The notes under the pieces were generated by a model that saw only the letters and a list, made by a program, of their open reading frames with translations, did not search any database and had not been told where the DNA came from. This document shows positions 40,022-46,362 of a DNA stretch of 46,362 nucleotides, piece by piece. Position 1 is the first letter of the stretch, and each line of letters opens with the position of its first letter. The stretch covers positions 4,601-50,962 of the forward strand of contig MU604032.1 in the NCBI GenBank assembly GCA_025201845.1. The letters are read 5' to 3'. The position numbers and the translations under genes are program-made. Origin of the DNA: Martensiomyces pterosporus. Its lineage: Eukaryota > Kickxellomycota > Kickxellomycetes > Kickxellales > Kickxellaceae.

Positions 40022-41296
40022 ATGCTGGCGCCCACTACTCACAGCAGCGAACAAACTGACGTGTCGAGCGGCGTGGAGGACCACGGTTTGCAGGCAAATA
40101 CGCAGTCAATACCAGCCAAACGGCATGCGTCGGTGCTGGCCGACAACGACACTTCATCTAGCGAATACGGCGACGGCAGTGGCCGCGACATGGGCCAAAG
40201 AGCGGCACGCAAACGAGCAGCAACGCTTGGCGCCGAGGAGGACGACGATGACGATGACGAGGACGAGGACGAAACTGCCGGCGAAGAGCTGAGCGCCGCT
40301 GTTTCACCCAAAGCCACAGCGGGTGCCGACAGGGGCAAGGACGCGGGAGGATACGACCAACGACGCAGCGAGAGATTCGGCGACCTATCCACCGGCCAAA
40401 AGCGCCGTATATGCAAAGCGATATTCAAGGACATCGAGCGGCTCACCGACGACTGGAAAGGGGCCCTCGAGTACTTGCTGACACAGACACGCAAGGGGCG
40501 ACAAGTGGGTGGGAAAGCGCATAGAGACACGGAGGCTGTTGACAGCGTGCTGAAGAACATCAATATGATGCATAGCCAGGCGCCTGTCAAGTATAAGTCC
40601 GCCGTCCTTGCTCTCGTTGCGCCGCATTTCTCGATAAACGACCTGAAGAGGCGCAAGTTCAAGTTCAGCAACGACCAGTTCACGCATGCAAGGCGGAAGC
40701 ACCGCGAGGACAACTTCCACCTGGTCGACTATGTGCGTGCGGTGCCGCCGTCCAGAGCACCGGTGTCGGACGAGTGCAAGAGCATCATGGTGGAGTACCT
40801 GGATAGGTATTCCACGGCGCCCAGCGCCGGTGTTTCGTCGGCAGGCTCGGGGAAGACGGGTGGAGCAAGGCTGCTGGTAAAAACGAAGCGCGAGATTTAC
40901 GACCAGATGGTTCTGGACCACCCAAGCATCAAGATCAGCAGGGCCAAGTTCTACGACCTGTGCCCAAAGAACTACAAGCCGATGGCGACCGCCGCTGCGT
41001 CTCTGCAAAAACCCCACGGCTCCTCGAGCAAACTGCCTGCAACCCCTGCGCACCAGAAACCCTCCACAGCAACAGCAGCAGCGAAGCAACGACAGCAGCA
41101 GCCGCCGCAATCCACTGAGCGCAATGCACCCGCTGCAGCCAGGGAATCTCCGAGCATCGATGCAATTGCAGCTGCTGCCGCCGCCGCCGCTGCGTCGACC
41201 GTCAACATTGACTTGCCGTTCCCGATGCCGATGCCAATGTCCAGCAGCTGGCTCACCGATTCGACTGGGTGGCTGGCCGACAATGGTCTAGATTAG
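40022..41296 (+). CDS. Nuclear-like protein of unknown function
   Basis: I start it at the first in-frame ATG (40022); 12 upstream codons are open only from a TTG. The product is 424 aa. Residues 1-115 are disordered with a run of Asp/Glu (DDDDDDEDEDE) and basic patches (RAARKRAA). The ordered core (about 120-330) is basic and helical: FGDLSTGQKRRICKAIFKDI, SINDLKRRKFKFSNDQFTHA, ARRKHREDNFHLVDYVRAV. It ends in KISRAKFYDLCPKNYK. The last 90 residues are Ala/Ser/Gln-rich low complexity. A helix-turn-helix-like segment followed by an SxxxFxxLxPKxF-type ending recalls proteins that accompany some DNA transposons in animals and oomycetes, but I cannot name the family. It sits directly behind the hAT-derived gene, same strand, 244 bp gap. 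Confidence 0.7.
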   Translation: MLAPTTHSSEQTDVSSGVEDHGLQANTQSIPAKRHASVLADNDTSSSEYGDGSGRDMGQRAARKRAATLGAEEDDDDDDEDEDETAGEELSAAVSPKATAGADRGKDAGGYDQRRSERFGDLSTGQKRRICKAIFKDIERLTDDWKGALEYLLTQTRKGRQVGGKAHRDTEAVDSVLKNINMMHSQAPVKYKSAVLALVAPHFSINDLKRRKFKFSNDQFTHARRKHREDNFHLVDYVRAVPPSRAPVSDECKSIMVEYLDRYSTAPSAGVSSAGSGKTGGARLLVKTKREIYDQMVLDHPSIKISRAKFYDLCPKNYKPMATAAASLQKPHGSSSKLPATPAHQKPSTATAAAKQRQQQPPQSTERNAPAAARESPSIDAIAAAAAAAAASTVNIDLPFPMPMPMSSSWLTDSTGWLADNGLD

Positions 41297-41624
41297 ATCG
41301 TGATCCGGTGCTGATTGCGCTGATCTGATTGGGCCACAGAAATTTTCTCGCTTTTTTTCCTGGTCGGTGTTGTGTGGGCGCCAAAAGCAAGGCCGCGAGG
41401 GAGGGGAGTCTGGCCTGGAAAAGTTCGCTCCTCTTTGCCTGCCGCCTTCTGCCTTTCGCCTGCTCTTTTTTTTTTGTTTAGTAACGGCTTGCAATTTGCA
41501 CCTCCTTTATTACTTATTTCCCTCTCCACGCCTGCCTTGCTTTCTTGCTGTTGCTGAGGTTGCCATTTAGCGGAAACCAGATTCGTGCAAATCGGAAAGA
41601 GGAACGGAGAAACAGACACACAGT
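41297..41624. other. Intergenic, CBF5 promoter region
   Basis: This 328-bp stretch has a T-tract (41467-41476) followed by pyrimidine-rich sequence leading into the CBF5 start, as expected of a strong fungal promoter. No gene is recognised. Confidence 0.5.
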
Positions 41625-43076
41625 ATGAGCGCAGACGCTGACTACTCAATCAAGCCCGAGGCCAAGGGCGCCTCGATCGACACCTCCCAGTGGCCCTACC
41701 TGCTGAAGAACTACGACAAACTGCATGTGCGCACTGGGCACTACACTCCGATCCCCGTCAGCAGCTCGCCTCTCAAGCGCGATCTGTCCACCTACATAAA
41801 GTACGGAGTGATCAACCTGGACAAGCCCGCCAACCCGTCGTCGCACGAGGTTGTCGCTTGGATCCGCCGCATCCTCCGTGTTGAGAAGACCGGCCACTCG
41901 GGCACCCTCGACCCCAAGGTCACTGGCTGCCTGATCGTGTGCATCGACCGCGCCACTCGCCTTGTCAAGTCGCAGCAGGGAGCCGGTAAGGAGTATGTCT
42001 GTGTTCTTCGCCTCCACGACGCCGTGGAGAACGAGATGGCCGTGGCCAAGGCCGTCGAGACCCTTACGGGTGCCCTGTTCCAGAGACCCCCGCTGATTTC
42101 GGCTGTCAAGCGCCAGCTGCGCGTGCGCACGATCTACAAGTCCAAGCTCCTCGAGTTCGACAACGACCGCCACCTGGGTGTGTTCTGGGCCAGCTGCGAG
42201 GCGGGCACTTACATGCGTACCATGTGCGTCCACCTGGGTCTTCTTCTGGGTGTTGGCGGACATATGCAGGAGCTGCGCCGTGTGCGCTCGGGTGCGCTGA
42301 CGGAGAACGACAACATGGTCACCATGCACGATGTGCTGGATGCCCAGTGGGTGTACGACAACACCAAGGACGAGAGCTACCTGCGTCGCGTCGTGCGTCC
42401 CCTCGAGTGGCTGCTTACCGGATACAAGCGCATCGTCGTTAAGGACTCCAGCGTCAACGCGATCTGCTACGGCGCGAAGCTCATGATTCCCGGTCTCCTG
42501 CGCTTTGAGGACGGCGTCGAGGTCAACGACGAGGTTGTGCTGATCACCACCAAGGGCGAGGCCATCGCTATTGCCATTGCCCAGATGACCACTGCGGTTA
42601 TGGCCACCTGCGACCACGGTGTTGTTGCGAAGATCAAGCGCGTTATCATGGAGCGCGACACCTACCCCCGCAAGTGGGGACTGGGACCCAAGGCCCAGGA
42701 GAAGAAGAAGATGATCAAGGAGGGAAAGCTCGACAAGTACGGCCGCAAGAACGAGGCCACCCCTGCCGACTGGACCAAGTCCTACGTCGACTATGCTGCT
42801 GGCGACGAGCAGCCTGCCGCTGCCGCTGCGCCATCGTCCATGGACGTTGATGCCAAGCCCGATGCTTCTGCCGCTGCTGCCCCTAAGCGCAAGGCTGCAG
42901 AGTCCGACAACGAGGCCTCGGACGCTGACTCGAGCAGCGATGAGGAGGATACCAAGGCTAAGAAGAAGGCCGAGAAGAAGGCCGAGAAGGAAGCCAAGAA
43001 GGCCGAGAAGAAGGCAAAGAAGGCCGAGAAGGCCGAGAAGGCTGAGAAGAAGGCCAAGAAGAGCAAGAAGCACTAG
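41625..43076 (+). CDS. CBF5: H/ACA snoRNP pseudouridine synthase (dyskerin/Cbf5)
   Basis: This is the catalytic subunit of H/ACA small nucleolar RNPs, which isomerises uridines in rRNA and snRNA in the nucleolus. The product is 483 aa, matching yeast Cbf5. The dyskerin N-terminal segment ([20 protein letters not shown]) is followed by the TruB-type domain: [20 protein letters not shown], then the catalytic loop [11 protein letters not shown] with Asp96, and [20 protein letters not shown] domain follows ([20 protein letters not shown], about 265-345). The last 60 residues are KKxE/KKAE repeats ending KKSKKH, the lysine-rich tail typical of Cbf5. Codons are strongly biased to C/G-ending forms, as for a highly expressed gene. 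Identification is secure. Confidence 0.98.
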   Translation: MSADADYSIKPEAKGASIDTSQWPYLLKNYDKLHVRTGHYTPIPVSSSPLKRDLSTYIKYGVINLDKPANPSSHEVVAWIRRILRVEKTGHSGTLDPKVTGCLIVCIDRATRLVKSQQGAGKEYVCVLRLHDAVENEMAVAKAVETLTGALFQRPPLISAVKRQLRVRTIYKSKLLEFDNDRHLGVFWASCEAGTYMRTMCVHLGLLLGVGGHMQELRRVRSGALTENDNMVTMHDVLDAQWVYDNTKDESYLRRVVRPLEWLLTGYKRIVVKDSSVNAICYGAKLMIPGLLRFEDGVEVNDEVVLITTKGEAIAIAIAQMTTAVMATCDHGVVAKIKRVIMERDTYPRKWGLGPKAQEKKKMIKEGKLDKYGRKNEATPADWTKSYVDYAAGDEQPAAAAAPSSMDVDAKPDASAAAAPKRKAAESDNEASDADSSSDEEDTKAKKKAEKKAEKEAKKAEKKAKKAEKAEKAEKKAKKSKKH

Positions 43077-43414
43077 GCTGCCTGCCCTCCGCCTCGCGAA
43101 ACCCAACCAAAATCCGCTTCAGAGATCTCTAGCTACTCCCATTTGTTGCTTTCGTTTACTCTACTTTCTATATCCATCTATTAAAATCCAGCACACCGAA
43201 GCCACCTTTGTCCAGATGATGTCACCCGTGGGTACGCAGCTTGAGCAAAGCAGTTAATACTGTTATTTATAGCATGCACTACCGCAGTTTGTGGGAGAAT
43301 TGCTGGCAGCAAAGGGAGCTAGCTGAACGAGCCCAGCACTATATCTCTCTTGCCTCTCTTCATCTAGCCACTTTTCTACAGCGCCCGCGCTCCTGGACTT
43401 TTTTTTTTGCTATC
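43077..43414. other. Intergenic between CBF5 and the GrpB-family gene
   Basis: This 338-bp stretch holds the CBF5 3' flank and the 5' leader of the GrpB gene. A T-tract (43400-43408) lies just before the start codon. No coding sequence is recognised, and I see no snoRNA box pattern I would defend. Confidence 0.45.
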
Positions 43415-43978
43415 ATGACTAAGGACATTGAGAATTTTATTGAGCCGATGGAGGTTGTGGACTACGACCCACGCTGGGCCGATATCTACGCCCAGGAGAG
43501 CAAGCGCATCCGCGACGCCATCGGCGCGTACGTTTTGGACGTCGAGCACGTCGGGTCGACTAGCATCCCGGGCCTCGCTGCTAAGCCCGTCATCGACATC
43601 CAGATAGTGGTCAAGGATTTCAGCCAGCTGACCGAGTGCATTGAGGGCATGAGGTCTGCCGGATACTTCTACAAGGGCCTGTGCGGGATTGAGGGAAGAG
43701 AGTACTTCAAGAAGCCCTACTTCCATGCACACATGGTGCAGATTGGCAACGACGAGTACACGAGGAAGAAGCTCTTCCTGAACTACCTGCGTGAGCACGA
43801 GGATGCGCGCAGGGAATACGGAGAGCTGAAGAAGAGACTCGCTGTCAAGTGGGTCGGCAAGCCGAATTACGCTTTGGAGTACAACGTCGACAAGACAGAG
43901 TTTATCATGGGTACGCTGGCCAAGGCTGGGTGGGACCCCAAGAAGCTGCCGCTCTACCTGCGCGAGGTCAACAAGTAG
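43415..43978 (+). CDS. GrpB/UPF0157-family nucleotidyltransferase-like protein
   Basis: I start it at the first in-frame ATG (43415). The frame is open 58 more codons upstream from a TTG, and that stretch reads like translated leader. The product is 187 aa, the full length of a stand-alone GrpB domain. Family landmarks: VVDYDPRWADIYAQESKRI at the start, EHVGSTSIPGLAAKPVIDI (the nucleotidyltransferase-fold GST and Asp-x-Ile strand), YFHAHMVQIGNDEY, and LFLNYLREHEDARREYGELK. The biochemical role of GrpB proteins is not established; in some fungi the domain is fused to dephospho-CoA kinase, but here it is alone. It has no targeting signal and is probably cytosolic. Confidence 0.9.
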   Translation: MTKDIENFIEPMEVVDYDPRWADIYAQESKRIRDAIGAYVLDVEHVGSTSIPGLAAKPVIDIQIVVKDFSQLTECIEGMRSAGYFYKGLCGIEGREYFKKPYFHAHMVQIGNDEYTRKKLFLNYLREHEDARREYGELKKRLAVKWVGKPNYALEYNVDKTEFIMGTLAKAGWDPKKLPLYLREVNK

Positions 43979-44948
43979 CAGCTGCATACATACTATTAGA
44001 TCAGGCGTGCTCTCCAGTACACCGATTCAGCCACCTTCGGCTCTCGTAAAGCATATAAATATTGGAAGTCTGCTTGAGTGAGCCTGCTAGCATATTGTTA
44101 GATGCTATTGTAGACATGTGCGCATGCCCAGGCGAGGGTATGCAGCATGGAAACTGGCGAGATAGCACTATCAACATCATCATCGGAGGCTGATCCAGCA
44201 GGAACTGTGTCGCCGTGCCCTTCTTGCTGCTACCACCAAACAATTTCAACATTAAGGCTTGAAGAATGGCCACTTTCCTGCCCTACATGGCCTCAGCCTT
44301 CATATCCTTCCCTCTCATCACTTTTGCTGGTACAGCACTCCACTCCCTGTCAGTTCGTGTGGAGAGTCAAAGAGAAAGTATTCAGACCCACAGCTGCTGG
44401 CCGGAGCACCTTGTTTCTCAGGAACCATTTTGTGGGCCAGTGCTATCCTGTAGACAGCAAAGGGGGTTACAGCAACATGCAGGCAGCACACACAGGCTTT
44501 CCTAGGTGCCAATGGCTCTATGTAGATTCCAAGCACCGAGAATTCGAGCACTGCTCCAGTTTACTTGCGCTATCTTTGGATTAAAGCGGGTGACATGTAT
44601 GCATTGATTTTTCTCGGATTCCTGGCTGGTCCCAGCGGCCCAGACCTACAACAAGCTGCCTCTGCCTGCTGACGCATGACCCATTCCCAGCAAACTTGCT
44701 TTCCAGCATCTATCTTTAGTGCATGCACATCCATTTCTTTTCTCTCTCTGCCGCCGTTTCTGCAGCGACACTTGCCAATCGCTGCGTCTCGTTCTCGAGA
44801 CGGGCAGCGGGCGTCATATTTGGGCGCCGTCCACCTAAATTAGCCATCCTACCCACTTCCTCCCAGCTCTTCATTTCGCGGTTTTGATACTTGTATGTTC
44901 CTGTAGAATACGAAATTAGCATATATCATATTTTTTCTTCCTTTCAGC
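43979..44948. other. Intergenic region before the trypsin-homologue gene
   Basis: Almost 1 kb, AT-richer than its surroundings. A TATAAA (44055-44060) is followed 87 bp later by an ATG with a 145-codon open frame (44147-44584), but the translation is compositionally random and I do not call it a gene. The last 60 bp may contain a small 5' UTR intron of the next gene. Confidence 0.45.
44893..44947 (+). other. Possible 5' UTR intron of the trypsin-homologue gene
   Basis: A GTATGT donor-like hexamer at 44893 and a strong pyrimidine tract ending TTTCAG at 44947, one base before the ATG region, would define a 55-bp intron of typical fungal size. No clear branch point is visible. It would not alter the protein. 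Confidence 0.35.
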
Positions 44949-46046
44949 ATGCTGTTTTCGCGCATCGTGTCAGTCTATGCCCTGGGTGCTGTTGCTGCAC
45001 TTGCAGCTCCCCGCCCAGACGACAGCAGCTCAAGCAGAGTGCCACACATTGTCGGAGGCACCCCAGCCTCAACCAGCATTTTCAACTTTGTAGGCCGAGT
45101 CTTGGCCAGGGACCCTACATATAAGGGGAAAACATGCACTGCGACGCTGATAGCACCGTCAGTTGTTATTGCAACGGCAGAGTGTTTGACAACCGACGGG
45201 CTCACTCCGTTCAACAAGAACCTTGTTACCGTGTCATTCGGCAGTGCGCTGCAAAACGTCTACACGGCAAGCCAAGTACTGGTCCCCGACAAGTTTAACC
45301 ATGTCACATACCAGTACAATTTAGGCCTCATCGTCCTCTCCAACACTGTCCCCTCTTCTGTTGCCACACCAGCAAAAATATACACGGGCAAGCTGGCCGA
45401 CAACACACCTGTCCTCGTTGCCGGATACGGGCTGACGGCTAGCAACCTCACTGCAGTGGCCAAGCAGCTGATGCAAGTGGATCTGACTCTTGGAAGCCAG
45501 TCGTTCTGTGCCAGTAACAACAGTCGCTTCGATGCAAGCGCGCAGGTTTGCACTGACGGGGGGTCGGGCAAGGATACCTGTGATGGCGATGCTGGCGGCC
45601 CCTTGGTCACCGCCAACAGCTCGGGTGGGTATGCCCTCATTGGGATCAACTCTTTAAGCATGGCACCCAAAAACTCGCCAGACCTGTACTGCGGCCTGCC
45701 TGGTAGCGTCGAATACTACGAGAGAGTGGACTACTGGGTGGACTGGATAAATAAGAGCGGCAACACGACGTTCTCTGGCTCATACTTCAGCGACCCCAGC
45801 TCAAACTCACCTTCGACTAATTCAAGCAGCCAGGCAGATGGCACGTCTACTAGCACTGCACCCACTGCAACAGACACTCCTGGGAACAGCCCTACACCCA
45901 ACCACTCGAGCCCAGCGCCTGGCACTGCCACCCCCACGACAGCTGCCTCAACGCGTAAGCCCAGTGGCTGTGCACCTGGCTCCAGCACAAGCTATTCAGC
46001 TGTTCTAACGCCTTTAATTGCTCTTCTTTATATGCACTTAGTCTGA
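44949..46046 (+). CDS. Secreted trypsin-fold (S1) protein with all three catalytic residues substituted
   Basis: The product is 365 aa. It has a signal peptide (about 1-19), then a short propeptide-like stretch, then IVGGTPAST, the S1 maturation start. Disulfide cysteines and core motifs are preserved, so the trypsin fold is clear. The His57 position reads IATAECL (E78, where TAAHC is usual), the Asp102 position reads YNLGLIVL (N124), and the Ser195 position reads CDGDAGGPL (A215, where GDSGGPL is usual). Asp189 of the trypsin S1 pocket is retained (D209). After the domain (about residue 270) there is a 70-residue Ser/Thr/Pro-rich stalk with N-glycosylation sites, then a hydrophobic C-terminus (AVLTPLIALLYMHLV) preceded by small residues, consistent with GPI anchoring. 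It should be proteolytically inactive, perhaps a surface binding protein; that role is inference. Confidence 0.9.
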   Translation: MLFSRIVSVYALGAVAALAAPRPDDSSSSRVPHIVGGTPASTSIFNFVGRVLARDPTYKGKTCTATLIAPSVVIATAECLTTDGLTPFNKNLVTVSFGSALQNVYTASQVLVPDKFNHVTYQYNLGLIVLSNTVPSSVATPAKIYTGKLADNTPVLVAGYGLTASNLTAVAKQLMQVDLTLGSQSFCASNNSRFDASAQVCTDGGSGKDTCDGDAGGPLVTANSSGGYALIGINSLSMAPKNSPDLYCGLPGSVEYYERVDYWVDWINKSGNTTFSGSYFSDPSSNSPSTNSSSQADGTSTSTAPTATDTPGNSPTPNHSSPAPGTATPTTAASTRKPSGCAPGSSTSYSAVLTPLIALLYMHLV

Positions 46047-46122
46047 CCGTTGACATCCCAGTTTTAGGACAGTTTACTAGGGATTTGGCGATCCAGTATC
46101 CTTCAGCGCTATTGATTATTGA

Positions 46123-46128
46123 AATAAA
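46123..46128 (+). terminator. Polyadenylation signal candidate for the trypsin-homologue gene
   Basis: AATAAA lies 77 bp past the stop codon in AT-rich sequence. Confidence 0.55.
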
Positions 46129-46264
46129 AATGTGAACCCTGATGATGGAACCTACGTATTTCCAATAAACCCAACTAAGAGCCAAGAAACTAAAAGAGTC
46201 CCCGTAGCGGGGTCGGCTAAGGAGCACAAGAAACCATGCTGCCAAAGCGACAGGAAACCCAACT

Positions 46265-46290
46265 GTCACGTGGTAATCATCGCACGTGAC
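46265..46290. promoter_or_regulatory. Paired CACGTG (E-box) sites forming an inverted repeat
   Basis: GTCACGTG (46265-46272) and CACGTGAC (46283-46290) are perfect inverted copies separated by 10 bp. GTCACGTG is the extended E-box bound by Cbf1/USF-type bHLH factors. The target gene may lie outside the window. Confidence 0.4.
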
Positions 46291-46362
46291 CTCAGGAGTT
46301 TACCTTCACAGTTTATTCGCCCTAAGGCTGACAACGGCCAGGAACTTAGCAGAATACATCTT

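Larger units (their letters stand above)
46047..46362. other. Intergenic at the window edge
   Basis: This is the 3' flank of the trypsin homologue (polyadenylation signal at 46123), a short perfect hairpin CCCCG-TAG-CGGGG (46201-46213), and a pair of CACGTG sites near 46265-46290. No gene is seen. Confidence 0.5.

Noticed and set aside
41646..43106. 486-codon open frame antisense to CBF5
   Set aside because: The Leu/Gly/Val-rich translation is the expected shadow of a highly biased coding strand; CBF5 is certain.
44147..44584. 145-codon frame with a TATAAA 87 bp upstream
   Set aside because: The translation looks random, other frames across the same span are equally open, and nothing is conserved-looking.
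1..46362. CRISPR arrays, rRNA operons, insertion sequences, bacterial promoters
   Set aside because: I found no regularly spaced direct repeats with spacers, no rRNA-like tracts and no intact transposase with inverted repeats; the gene content is eukaryotic.

Overview
The window looks like a gene-dense, GC-rich, intron-poor fungal nuclear genome. A type I fatty acid synthase alpha chain, a eukaryotic Cbf5, a two-domain NAD+ synthetase, a mitochondrial COQ5-type methyltransferase and a cytosolic hexosaminidase-D-type GH20 protein all point to a fungus. Low intron density, expanded CAP/SCP secreted proteins and a giant protein that matches no family I know suggest an early-diverging lineage. 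Kickxellomycotina (Coemansia/Linderina-like) is my best guess, but that is inference.

Layout: 1-3354 (+) is the 3' part of FAS2 (KR and KS domains), stopping just where the phosphopantetheinyl transferase domain should begin. 3963-6980 (-) is a GH20 hexosaminidase with a long low-complexity tail. 7669-8208 (-) is a small protein of unknown function. 9684-17326 holds three secreted CAP-superfamily genes carrying four CAP domains in three architectures; a COQ5-family methyltransferase (-) lies between the first and second. The third CAP gene has the only clear coding intron in the window. 17800-18780 (+) is pyridoxal kinase. After about 2.1 kb of intergenic DNA, 20902-33750 (+) is a single-exon gene for a 4282-residue protein: about 3000 disordered residues, then about eight membrane segments and a large C-terminal globular region. 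33850-35973 (-) is QNS1. Divergent from it, 36328-39777 (+) encodes a protein whose core reads like an hAT transposase with its catalytic residues gone. 40022-41296 (+) is a nuclear-looking protein of unknown function. 41625-43076 (+) is CBF5, 43415-43978 (+) a GrpB/UPF0157 protein, and 44949-46046 (+) a secreted trypsin-fold protein in which all three catalytic-triad positions are substituted.

The housekeeping genes (FAS2, COQ5, pyridoxal kinase, QNS1, CBF5) do not form a pathway cluster. The accessory content is the interesting part: the CAP cluster, the giant membrane protein, the hAT-derived gene and the inactive trypsin homologue. Four reading frames (hexosaminidase, pyridoxal kinase, the 40022 gene, GrpB) are open 5' of their first ATG from a non-ATG codon; I start each at its first in-frame ATG. 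All functional calls rest on reading motifs by eye; no database search was run.
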